NCBI GenBank assembly: GCA_937897985.1 | Contig: CALCBD010000031.1 | Coordinates: 62,001 to 126,000 of the forward strand | Reading direction: 5' to 3' | Length of the DNA: 64,000 nt | Origin: an uncultured Paludibacter sp. | GTDB taxonomy: Bacteria; Bacteroidota; Bacteroidia; Bacteroidales; Paludibacteraceae | In this document: piece by piece, positions 16,495-24,466 of the stretch | How positions within the stretch are numbered: the stretch's first letter is position 1 | Layout of the letters: each line of letters starts with the position of its first letter | Translations under genes and position numbers: made by a program | The notes under the pieces: model-generated | Told to the model about the DNA's origin: nothing | What the model saw: only the letters and a program-made list of their open reading frames with translations | The model's database searches: none

Positions 16495-16562
16495 TTTTAA
16501 TGAAAAATATATTCAACAACACTAACTCAGAAGTCCCCCTAAAGGGGGGATTTAGGGGGGCT
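16460..16562 (+). repeat. Element E9: trpC/trpF junction
   Basis: 103 bp, arms 16460-16487 and 16531-16562. The left arm is translated as the TrpC C-terminus and the core holds the trpF ATG (16500) and CTAACT at 16522. The right arm is translated as VPLKGGFRGA. The right arm hairpin has changed to CCCCCTAAAGGGGGG, so it mixes features of both arm types. Confidence 0.9.
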
Positions 16563-17177
16563 GTCAAAATCTGCGGGATGAAACATTCCGAAAATATCCA
16601 GCTGATAGCGGCTTTGCAGCCCGACCTGATGGGGTTTATTTTCTATCCAAAGTCGCCGCGCTATGCCGAACCGCTGGATATGGAAACACTACAATCGCTG
16701 CCGGCATGGATAAAAAAGATTGGTGTATTTGTGAACGAAGATTTAGAGCGTATACTCACATTGGTATTTAAATACAAACTCGATGGCGTGCAATTGCATG
16801 GTACTGAAAATGCAGAGATGTGCCGGAAATTAAAAGATGCAGGACTGATTGTCATTAAGGCTTTTTCTATTGCTGAAGCGTACAATTTCAAAGTTACAAA
16901 AGCCTACGAAGGTGCCTGCGATTATTTTCTTTTTGATACTAAAACAGATGCCTACGGTGGATCGGGGGTGAAGTTCAACTGGAGCATGCTGGACGAATAC
17001 ACGGGCGAAACACCCTTCCTGCTCAGCGGTGGTATTGCTGCTGACGATGCTGAGGCTATTTTAAAAATAGAACATCCACAGTTTGCAGGCATTGATTTGA
17101 ACAGCAAGTTCGAAACCAGTCCGGGATTGAAGAATGAGGAATTATTGAATGTTTTTCTGAAGCAATTAAGGGATTAG
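16500..17177 (+). CDS. trpF: Phosphoribosylanthranilate isomerase
   Basis: Amadori isomerase of the tryptophan pathway, TIM barrel. Conserved start of strand 1, VKICGMKHSENI, with the catalytic Cys; then LMGFIFYPKSPRY, KKIGVFVNE, GVQLHGTEN, DYFLFDTKTDAYGGSGVKFNW (catalytic Asp region), PFLLSGGIAADDA and GIDLNSKFETSPGLKN. The first 20 residues (MKNIFNNTNSE, PLKGGFRGA) are encoded by element E9; starting at the Met in GMKH would remove the catalytic strand. Starts 5 bp after the trpC stop. Followed by the tandem-repeat region instead of another element. Confidence 0.96.
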   Translation: MKNIFNNTNSEVPLKGGFRGAVKICGMKHSENIQLIAALQPDLMGFIFYPKSPRYAEPLDMETLQSLPAWIKKIGVFVNEDLERILTLVFKYKLDGVQLHGTENAEMCRKLKDAGLIVIKAFSIAEAYNFKVTKAYEGACDYFLFDTKTDAYGGSGVKFNWSMLDEYTGETPFLLSGGIAADDAEAILKIEHPQFAGIDLNSKFETSPGLKNEELLNVFLKQLRD

Positions 17178-17582
17178 TAATTTATTGATATTTTTGGTGA
17201 TTCGTTGTTGTTTGTTGTTGTTGGTAGTTATTCATAGTTATTCGTAGTTATTTATAGTTATTCATAGTTATTTATAGTTATTCATAGTTATTTGTTGTTA
17301 TTAGTTTTTATCAGTAGTTATTCATAGTTATTCATAGTTATTTATAGTTATTCATAGTTATTCGTAGTTATTTATAGTTATTCATAGTTATTCGTAGTTA
17401 TTTATAGTTATTCATAGTTATTTGTTGTTATTCAAAGTTATTTGTTGTTATTCGTAGTTATTAGTTGTTATCAGTAGTTATTCATTGTTATTACTCGTTA
17501 TTTGCCTTTCAGGCGTTATTCATTGTGCACAATATAATTGACTGGCGACAATTGTCAGTCGTCCGTCGTAAAGAAATAAAAG
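17178..17582. repeat. 10-bp tandem repeat region between trpF and trpA
   Basis: From 17221 to 17500 the sequence reads as 28 consecutive 10-bp units with no insertion or deletion, consensus TT(C/T)(A/G)TAGTTA. Three unit variants (TTCA, TTCG, TTTA) recur as a 30-bp higher-order pattern at 17351-17410. Degenerate units extend left to about 17190. A short hairpin GCCTTTCAGGC sits at the right edge (17503-17513). Stops occur in all forward frames, so it is not coding. The period equals about one helical turn. It separates trpA from the other trp genes by 405 bp. Confidence 0.95.
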
Positions 17583-18353
17583 ATGAACAGAATTATTCAA
17601 TTATTCGAACGTAAAAACAAAAATATCCTGTCGGTGTATTTCACAGCAGGATTTCCAAAGTTAGATGATACACTTCCCACTCTGGAATGTTTGCAGGCTA
17701 ACGGTGTGGATTTGGTGGAAGTAGGAGTGCCGTTTTCCGACCCGCTGGCCGACGGTATTGTAATTCAAAACAGCAGTCAGCAGGCTTTGAGAAATGGGAT
17801 GAGCATCCGCAAACTGTTTAATCAGCTCACCAATGTCCGCGATAAAATTCATATACCGCTGGTGATGATGGGTTACCTGAATCCGGTTATGCAATTTGGA
17901 TTCGAAGCATTCTGTGCTGAATGTAACAGGGTGGGAGTGGATGGATTAATCATTCCTGATTTACCAATGTCGGATTTTCTGCTTGAATATAAAGATATTG
18001 CCGAGAAGTACAGTCTGGAATTCATCTTCCTGATTACGCCCGAAACTTCCGACGAGCGCATTCGTGAAATTGACAGCCATACCAATGGATTTATCTACAT
18101 GGTGTCGTCGGCAGCTGTTACAGGTACGCAGACTTCATTCGATAGTAAAGTGGATTATTTCAACCGCATCAACTCATTGAACCTGAAAAATCCAAGATTG
18201 ATCGGCTTCGGTATTTCCAACAAAGCCACACTGGATACTGTAAACCGTTATTCATCGGGCGCTATCATTGGCTCTGCCTTTATTAAAGCCCTGAACGAAA
18301 CCGGGGATGTGGAGGAAGGTGTGAACTTGTTGATGAAACGACTCAGAGAATAG
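17583..18353 (+). CDS. trpA: Tryptophan synthase alpha chain
   Basis: Cleaves indole-3-glycerol phosphate to indole, which is tunnelled to TrpB. 256 residues, normal length, no element-derived tag. Motifs: VDLVEVGVPFSDPLADG (catalytic Glu in VEVG and Asp in FSDPLADG), MGYLNPVMQFG, GLIIPDLP, FIFLITPETSDERI, and the phosphate-binding LIGFGISNKATL and GAIIGSAFIKAL. The ATG follows a purine-rich AAATAAAAG. It is the last trp gene, and a terminator follows 40 bp later. Whether the long tandem repeat upstream lets trpA be transcribed with trpBEGDCF, or gives it its own promoter, cannot be read directly. Confidence 0.97.
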   Translation: MNRIIQLFERKNKNILSVYFTAGFPKLDDTLPTLECLQANGVDLVEVGVPFSDPLADGIVIQNSSQQALRNGMSIRKLFNQLTNVRDKIHIPLVMMGYLNPVMQFGFEAFCAECNRVGVDGLIIPDLPMSDFLLEYKDIAEKYSLEFIFLITPETSDERIREIDSHTNGFIYMVSSAAVTGTQTSFDSKVDYFNRINSLNLKNPRLIGFGISNKATLDTVNRYSSGAIIGSAFIKALNETGDVEEGVNLLMKRLRE

Positions 18354-18392
18354 TGACCTGCATCCCCTGCAGGTAAAATAATTCATAAAAAC

Positions 18393-18423
18393 AAAAGCAA
18401 CCCGTAATGAGTTGCTTTTTGTT
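18393..18423 (+). terminator. Intrinsic terminator after trpA
   Basis: AAAAGCAAC/GTTGCTTTT 9-bp stem with 9-nt loop and T-rich tail, 40 bp after the trpA stop. Confidence 0.85.
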
Positions 18424-18526
18424 TTATATATAAGTTGTTTTTAAATGAGAAGCTGTAAACTGAATCGAATCAGCTATTTGCTGTGATATTACTTATCGGG
18501 CTGAATGTTTTGGTCAATTTAACCGT

Positions 18527-19912
18527 TCATTTTTCCCACCATTTAAAGGTTACAACTTCGCCCGGTTCGAAAGTGTATGAAAATATCTTTTTCTCACTTT
18601 GAAAAATTACTTTTCCGGCTTCCTTTCCGTAATAGACACCCATATAAACCAAACTTCCATCCGGATTCTGAAATGCAACTCCTTTTAAGGCATTTCCATT
18701 GCTAACTAAACGTTTAGCACCGAAATTTACAGCTTTACCATAATGACCCAATGCGTAATATTCAGCATTGTTTTTAATTTTTCCCTTCGAGCTGACTTCT
18801 ACAACACCATAACAATCCTGACAACCGAAATTTTTGGGTCCATAGTTTTCGTCCAAAGCCAGATTCCAGACAAGAACGTTTTTGCTCCAGCAATTCATAG
18901 CTCCGGCTATCAGATCACCAACATACCAACGTATATTCTGATCGAAATCAGGAGCCCAGCCACCACCCGATTGTTCGGTGAAGTAAAGATTCCGGTCAGG
19001 ATGGGCCTCATGTACTTTACACAGAGCTGAAATCTCGCCTTTGTAAAGATGAAAACCTGAACCATCGGCATATTTTTTTGCAACTGAATCATTTAAAATG
19101 CTGATTGGATAGTCAGGATTATCGCAATTATGGTCAAAAAGTATAATTTTGGTATCTAATCCGGCAGCCTTCAGTTTTGGCCCGAAATAGTCTCTTATAA
19201 AGATTTTTTGTTCACCGGCGTTCATATCCATACATGAATAGGCGGCAGTACCGAATTCAGGTTCGTTTTGTACCGACATGGTGTGAATTTTTATGCCTTC
19301 CTGTTTGTAGGCGAGAATATATTTGATCAGATAATCAGCATATACGCTGTAACAGTCGGTTCGTAATTTTCCACCCACCATACTACCGTTGGTTTTCATC
19401 CAGCCCGGAGGACTCCAGGGTGTTGCCATTATTTGTAGTTGCGGATTTATTGCAAGGATTTCTTTCAATACGGGTATCACATCTTTATAATCTTCGGCTA
19501 TTGAAAAATTGCTCAGCGTAAAATCTTCTTTTTCACTGTAACTGAATAAACCGAATGCAAAATCGGAAGCTCCAATACAAAGTCTTGTGTAATTAATGCC
19601 AATACCCTGATTTGTAAATAACCTGCGTAATAGTGAATCTCTTCCTGAAGCCGGTAAATTATGATTTAAAACATAAGCCGATGAATGAGTCAGTGCAGCA
19701 CCTACACCTTCGACAGTTTGACATTTTTGTGAAGTTTGGATTTTTATAACCGGCAAAGTTTCATCAAAATGTTTTATAAATGAGGTCTCTTTGTTGACAA
19801 AAAGACGATTGGCGTGTGGTAATGTGCTTATTACCATGATTTTGTTTGTGGCGCTACAAGCGATTAAAACCACACTTAACAGGGCTATACCCAATAATTT
19901 CTGAATTTTCAT
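18527..19912 (-). CDS. GH30 glycoside hydrolase lipoprotein (endo-beta-1,6-glucanase-like)
   Basis: 461 residues, lipoprotein signal with lipobox LIAC (Cys19), so anchored to the outer membrane or in the periplasm. GH30 core: VEGVGAALTHSSAYVLN, MATPWSPPGWMKTNG, catalytic acid/base Glu217 in SVQNEPEF and nucleophile Glu313 in YFTEQSGGGW. The short C-terminal beta-sandwich is present. The motif set fits the GH30_3 group, which includes bacterial endo-beta-1,6-glucanases and glucosylceramidase relatives. Last gene of the PUL operon, 34 bp after a second GH30. The two paralogues differ clearly in sequence, suggesting division of labour (surface endo versus periplasmic) rather than a recent duplication. 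Confidence 0.9.
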   Translation of the reverse strand: MKIQKLLGIALLSVVLIACSATNKIMVISTLPHANRLFVNKETSFIKHFDETLPVIKIQTSQKCQTVEGVGAALTHSSAYVLNHNLPASGRDSLLRRLFTNQGIGINYTRLCIGASDFAFGLFSYSEKEDFTLSNFSIAEDYKDVIPVLKEILAINPQLQIMATPWSPPGWMKTNGSMVGGKLRTDCYSVYADYLIKYILAYKQEGIKIHTMSVQNEPEFGTAAYSCMDMNAGEQKIFIRDYFGPKLKAAGLDTKIILFDHNCDNPDYPISILNDSVAKKYADGSGFHLYKGEISALCKVHEAHPDRNLYFTEQSGGGWAPDFDQNIRWYVGDLIAGAMNCWSKNVLVWNLALDENYGPKNFGCQDCYGVVEVSSKGKIKNNAEYYALGHYGKAVNFGAKRLVSNGNALKGVAFQNPDGSLVYMGVYYGKEAGKVIFQSEKKIFSYTFEPGEVVTFKWWEK

Positions 19913-19946
19913 TTTTTAATCAGATTTTAAATTAACTACCAGAATT

Positions 19947-21392
19947 TCATTTAAACATGAAGGAAACAACTGTTTCGTTGTACTGTTCATATATGAATTT
20001 TCGATTGGCACAACGCACATTGTATTTTTGCTTTGAACCACTCCGGTTAAGTATAACTGCAACCTTACTTCCATCTGTATTCATAAATGAGGATACAGTT
20101 ACTCCTCCCGGCCAGTTGGTCGAGGTATTATTAATACGTACAGCACCCAAACGTACGAATTTTGAAAAATGACCCAAAAGATAATATTCCTCGTTTCGGG
20201 TATAGCTTCCATCAGTTTTAATGGTTACTACTCCTCTGCAGTTCTGACAACCTGCTGTAGTGGTGGTAGGGCCGTTCTTCTCATTCAGAGCCAGGTTCCA
20301 CATAAGGAAGTTTTTGGAGCCACGGTTTACAGTTGCCATTAAAAATTCTTTCATATACCAGAACATATTTCCCATTCGGGTATCAGTATTCCAGCCTCCT
20401 CCTGATTGTTCGGTAAAATAAACATCTTTATCAGGGTGTTGAGTCTGCACGGCTTCGATGGCCGATGCAGATCCTCCGTAACCATGCCATCCGGTGCCGG
20501 CCACATATTTACGGGTAATCGGGTCGTTCAGGATATTCACCGGATAATAGGACATATCGAAATTGTGATCCCAGATAATGATTTTGGTTTCTATGCCATT
20601 GGCTACAAATTTTGGCCCCAGATAATCACGGATAATAATGTTCTGTTCAGTCCATAACATTTTCATTGTCGGGTATCCGCCGGTTTCGTACATTGGCTCA
20701 TTTTGAATGGTGATGGCATCGATATTAATTCCTTCGGCCCTGAAGGCTTTAATGTATTTTATAAAATATTCGGCAAAATCATTATAAACTTCCGACCCTT
20801 TCAGGCTCCCGCCATACATACTGTTGTTGGATTTCATCCATGCCGGTGCACTCCACGGACTGGCAAGAATTTTTATAGTCGGATTGATTTTTTTGATTAA
20901 CTTTAGTACAGGCAATAAGTCGGTTTTGTCCTGTTGCGGAATAGCAAAAGTATTTATATCCGGATTTTCGCAGTAGCTGTAAGTGCCCAACGAAAAATCA
21001 GAAGAACCAATTGTTATCCGCAGATAATTCAGACCGATACCTTTTACAGGGTCAAATAAGTCAGTAAGTAAAGTATCTCTGTCAGAAGTTTTCATCTGAT
21101 TGATAAGAAAAGCCGACGAACCTGTAAGTGCAGCTCCAAATCCATCGATGTACTGAAAACTGACTGTTGAATCGAGTACAATGGTGAAATTCCCGATTTC
21201 GTGTGAAAAATTAATTGATGATTGCCGGCTAAGCAACTGAACTTCATTGCCCGAAGTTTGCCATACCTGAACATCGCCTGTCGTATCAACCGGCTGCGGG
21301 TCGGTGTCAGGTTTGACGTTTGTATCTTTACAACTGTACTGGAACAAAAGGAAAGCTGTAATTAATGCTGAAAACCGGAGTGTTTTTTTCAT
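19947..21392 (-). CDS. GH30 glycoside hydrolase lipoprotein (endo-beta-1,6-glucanase-like)
   Basis: 481 residues, lipoprotein with Cys21 (FQYSC) followed by an acidic, proline-rich linker (NVKPDTDPQPVDTTGD), a pattern common in Bacteroidota surface lipoproteins. GH30 core: YIDGFGAALTGSSAF, LASPWSAPAWMKSNNSM, acid/base Glu232 in ITIQNEPMYETGG, nucleophile Glu328 in VYFTEQSGGGW, then MWNLALNEKNGP. The linker after the lipid anchor suggests it faces outward and does the initial endo cleavage. It lies between the putative surface binding protein and the second GH30, all on one strand with short gaps. Specificity for beta-1,6-glucan is inferred from locus architecture. Confidence 0.9.
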   Translation of the reverse strand: MKKTLRFSALITAFLLFQYSCKDTNVKPDTDPQPVDTTGDVQVWQTSGNEVQLLSRQSSINFSHEIGNFTIVLDSTVSFQYIDGFGAALTGSSAFLINQMKTSDRDTLLTDLFDPVKGIGLNYLRITIGSSDFSLGTYSYCENPDINTFAIPQQDKTDLLPVLKLIKKINPTIKILASPWSAPAWMKSNNSMYGGSLKGSEVYNDFAEYFIKYIKAFRAEGINIDAITIQNEPMYETGGYPTMKMLWTEQNIIIRDYLGPKFVANGIETKIIIWDHNFDMSYYPVNILNDPITRKYVAGTGWHGYGGSASAIEAVQTQHPDKDVYFTEQSGGGWNTDTRMGNMFWYMKEFLMATVNRGSKNFLMWNLALNEKNGPTTTTAGCQNCRGVVTIKTDGSYTRNEEYYLLGHFSKFVRLGAVRINNTSTNWPGGVTVSSFMNTDGSKVAVILNRSGSKQKYNVRCANRKFIYEQYNETVVSFMFK

Positions 21393-21455
21393 TGTAATAA
21401 ATTAAAAATCCAACCAAAAAGAAGGTTCATTTTGGTTGGATTAAAGTTACAATAA

Positions 21456-22904
21456 TTATTTGATTTTTACAAAACTTGTTGTTTTGTTGTTGATATTTAT
21501 AGTAAAACGATAGATTCCGGGAAGATTTGCAAAGTCGGGAGTACCGTTGAAATTACCTTTATCGTTTGGAGAAGGTGAGTAAAGATAACTGTTGGGCATA
21601 GCATAGTTTTGTGAGCTCTCCTCATCACCCCAGGTGCGTTGATGCATAAATTTCACTCCGAAAGTTAATCGCCATGGTTCTGCTGCTGTTGGGTCTACCT
21701 CGTGATTAGCATAAAATACAGCTTCGAAAACGCCTTCTGTAACTTTCCGGCAGAAATGATATTCGAGAGGCGAATTCCAGTTCCACGATGAAGTTTTAAC
21801 TGCAGGTGTTCTGGCAGGTCCCATTCCGACACCAACCAGCCACATAGCGTTAGGATAAACTGCTTCAGGTTGTTCTACGAATACATAGTCGAGGCGTGGC
21901 AGGTAATAAACCATATAAATACCTGTTTCACCAAGAAATTTAACTTTGCCGGTTCCGGTAACTTCAAAGAATGTCGGATCCATCGAATTTGCCACATCGG
22001 TCAGACCGCTTATTGACATTTCGGTATCTTTTCCGAGATACATTTTTATACTCTTCCAGTCTTCTTTAGTTGCAACATTCATGTGGTCTACCGAAGTCAT
22101 TTGTACTGTTGTCATGTTGTTGATGTTCAATGAAGTAGCTGGCATGAGTTTGTCGCCTTCACCTTTTACGGTAAAATTATACAAATCGAGGGTGATTTTT
22201 TTGAATCCTACCAATGTCGGGTTCGAAAGTTTAATTACATCGCCGGTTACTGTTATAACTGTACCATTCACAGTGACATCAACCAATCCGACACCTCCGT
22301 TAATAAATCCAAAAACAAGATTATCCGGATTTACCCAATCTATTTTTTTAAATTTATTGACTTTTGTAGCCAGACGAAATGTAATTTCATTCTCGAAACT
22401 CAAACCATCAGCCACATAGATGTGATTGGCAGCATCGGTAAGCTTCATTTCAACAGTACTTGTTGGCGCAACTAAATATATACCGGGGATAGGCGGACGT
22501 GATGCTATTGTGTTGAGAATTACAGTATCGCGATGAGTACCTTCCACATTAACCGAACTCAAATGTACCTCTACTTCGGCTCCTTCGGGCATGTGTGCAA
22601 CAAAAGGAATTTTATATTTTTGAGAATAGGTGGCGCTATTGCCTTTGGTTCTTATTTTTTCAGTTGTAACTATTTCATCGCCGACCACTATCTTAACTTC
22701 GAGAGTTGAAAGAGGTGTAAGCGGGTCGGAGACTCCGACAGAAAGACTAATGGAATCACCATAGATGATTTTGTTTTCGGCTACAACTGCTTTTTCGAAT
22801 TTGGGCATCGAAGCCGGGAAATGGGTTCTCAGCTCTTCCTCCTGACACGAAGCTAAAAGCAAAGTAGTGAGCCCGAATATTGTTGCTTTAAATATGTTTT
22901 TCAT
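21456..22904 (-). CDS. Putative surface glycan-binding lipoprotein (SusE-position)
   Basis: 482 residues, lipobox LLASC (Cys20) followed by QEEE, a likely surface-export signal. No catalytic motif. The N-terminal part (about 30-150) looks like Ig-like beta-sandwich (VSVGVSDPLTPLSTLEVKIVV); the remainder is beta-rich with many aromatics and ends with GIYRFTININNKTTSFVKIK. Its position directly downstream of susD and before the GH30 genes, and its size, match non-catalytic surface glycan-binding proteins of Bacteroides beta-1,6-glucan loci. It probably belongs to one of the DUF51xx lipoprotein families; I cannot fix which without a search. Role: capturing glucan next to the SusCD transporter. 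Confidence 0.75.
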   Translation of the reverse strand: MKNIFKATIFGLTTLLLASCQEEELRTHFPASMPKFEKAVVAENKIIYGDSISLSVGVSDPLTPLSTLEVKIVVGDEIVTTEKIRTKGNSATYSQKYKIPFVAHMPEGAEVEVHLSSVNVEGTHRDTVILNTIASRPPIPGIYLVAPTSTVEMKLTDAANHIYVADGLSFENEITFRLATKVNKFKKIDWVNPDNLVFGFINGGVGLVDVTVNGTVITVTGDVIKLSNPTLVGFKKITLDLYNFTVKGEGDKLMPATSLNINNMTTVQMTSVDHMNVATKEDWKSIKMYLGKDTEMSISGLTDVANSMDPTFFEVTGTGKVKFLGETGIYMVYYLPRLDYVFVEQPEAVYPNAMWLVGVGMGPARTPAVKTSSWNWNSPLEYHFCRKVTEGVFEAVFYANHEVDPTAAEPWRLTFGVKFMHQRTWGDEESSQNYAMPNSYLYSPSPNDKGNFNGTPDFANLPGIYRFTININNKTTSFVKIK

Positions 22905-22927
22905 ATTACCTTTATTTGATTTAATAA

Positions 22928-24451
22928 TTAATAACCGGGGTTCTGAACCAGATTTGTATTTAAGTCGATTGCAGTTGAAGGTATCGGAAATAAATAAGAT
23001 ATTTTGCTGAATGTCCGGCGAAGTGGCAAACGTCCGCTATCGCGGGAATTCAGTGTGTTCATTACTTCCTCTACTTTGTCGTAACGTACCAGGTCGAACC
23101 ATCGCTGACCTTCGAAGGCTAACTCAAGTCTGCGTTCTTTTAAGATGGCATCGAGCATGGTTTCTTTTGAGCTTTTTACAGTTGCCGGAATGGCAGGCAA
23201 TGAAACACGGGCTCTGATCTGATTTACAATTGCTTCGGCGGCGCCAAGATTGGCTGCACCATCCAGACTGGCTAATGCTTCGGCTTTCAAAAGCAGAATG
23301 TCGGCAAAACGGAATTTGATAATACTGTGTACTGCGGAACGCATTTTATACATGAAAGGGTAATTGGCTGACGGATAGTAATTACTCCAGCCTGCCTGAT
23401 AATAGACAATTGATTCGTTTTTGCGGATATTATCATTTTCAGAAGTAAAGGCTGCTATCAAATCGCGGGAAGGTGTTACCCATTTAGCCCACGAAAAGTT
23501 TGCTTCCGGATCCAGTAAGTCCTTTCCGAACATCCAGGTCACCCAGTTTCCTCCTCCGGGATAGAAATTTACCTCAAGAATTGATTCGGGGGTTGATCTT
23601 TTTTTCAAATCAGTTCCTGCAGAGTTCATGGCATAAATATCACCGTAATTTGGATTAAGTGTAAATCCATCGGCTATTACTTCGTTACAATATTGCAGCA
23701 CTTTAGCGTAATCGCGTGCAGGTTTTTCGGCATAAACTTTAGCCAGAAGTGCTCTCGCTACCGATTTCGAAAATTTGGTTTTATCTCCGGCATCATTAGC
23801 CGGTGCATCAACTATGGCTTCTGTCAGGTCTTTGATCATCTGTGCATAAGCTTCGGTTGGTTCGGTTTGTTTTGGGTAATACAGTGGATATACTTCTTCA
23901 ATATTTTCGGCTGTAATGTCTTTTCCTTCTTTTGTTACAATTGGAATATTGCCCCAGATACGAATCATATCGAACCATATAAGTGATCTGAAAATTTTAG
24001 CTTCGGCTTTCCATTCTTTGCGTTCAGTAGCTGTAAGTGTTGCATCGGGTACTTTATCGATGTTCTCAATTACGGTATTTGCCTGTGCCACATCGGCCAG
24101 ATATCTGTCCCAGTCGCGGGCTAAAACACTATTACCACCATCTATAGCATTTGTTTCGATTGGCACTACCTGCGAGCCGGTGCTACCACCGTACGAATTA
24201 TCGGAACGTGTTTCGCACAACATAATCAGATCGAGATACCAATGTTCCTGATCCTGAATTTTCTGATAAAGCGCCTGATACTGTGAATACATCTCAGCTC
24301 TGGTTTTGTATTTGATGGAGTCGGTTCCTGAAGTCTGACCGTAGGTTCTTTCAGAGTATTCCGAGATCGGATCGTAATTGAGTGAGCAGGAAGCTGCCGT
24401 AACAGCCAGAATTCCTGCAAAAATTATTTTTGAAATATGTTTTGTCTTCAT
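22928..24451 (-). CDS. susD: SusD/RagB-family outer-membrane glycan-binding lipoprotein
   Basis: 507 residues, lipobox TAASC (Cys22). The TPR-type SusD fold is recognisable from the RSLIWFDMIRIWGNIPIV block, KFSKSVARALLAKVY and the conserved C-terminal region AILKERRLELAFEGQRWFDLVRY ending in YLFPIPSTAIDLNTNLVQNPGY. It forms the lid of the SusC channel and binds oligosaccharide at the cell surface. It lies 15 bp downstream of susC, as usual. The sugar cannot be read from SusD alone; the neighbouring GH30/GH3 genes point to a beta-glucan. Confidence 0.96.
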   Translation of the reverse strand: MKTKHISKIIFAGILAVTAASCSLNYDPISEYSERTYGQTSGTDSIKYKTRAEMYSQYQALYQKIQDQEHWYLDLIMLCETRSDNSYGGSTGSQVVPIETNAIDGGNSVLARDWDRYLADVAQANTVIENIDKVPDATLTATERKEWKAEAKIFRSLIWFDMIRIWGNIPIVTKEGKDITAENIEEVYPLYYPKQTEPTEAYAQMIKDLTEAIVDAPANDAGDKTKFSKSVARALLAKVYAEKPARDYAKVLQYCNEVIADGFTLNPNYGDIYAMNSAGTDLKKRSTPESILEVNFYPGGGNWVTWMFGKDLLDPEANFSWAKWVTPSRDLIAAFTSENDNIRKNESIVYYQAGWSNYYPSANYPFMYKMRSAVHSIIKFRFADILLLKAEALASLDGAANLGAAEAIVNQIRARVSLPAIPATVKSSKETMLDAILKERRLELAFEGQRWFDLVRYDKVEEVMNTLNSRDSGRLPLRRTFSKISYLFPIPSTAIDLNTNLVQNPGY

Positions 24452-24466
24452 CTGATTCGTATTTTA

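Noticed and set aside
10954..16562. Element arms as ordinary intrinsic terminators between trp genes
   Set aside because: No T tract follows any arm, the arms are often translated, and terminators at every junction would silence the operon.
17190..17513. CRISPR array between trpF and trpA
   Set aside because: The repeat unit is 10 bp with no spacers, and there are no cas genes; it is a simple tandem repeat.
18527..21392. Recent tandem duplication of the GH30 genes
   Set aside because: Catalytic motifs are shared, but the rest of the two proteins and their N-termini diverge strongly, so any duplication is old.
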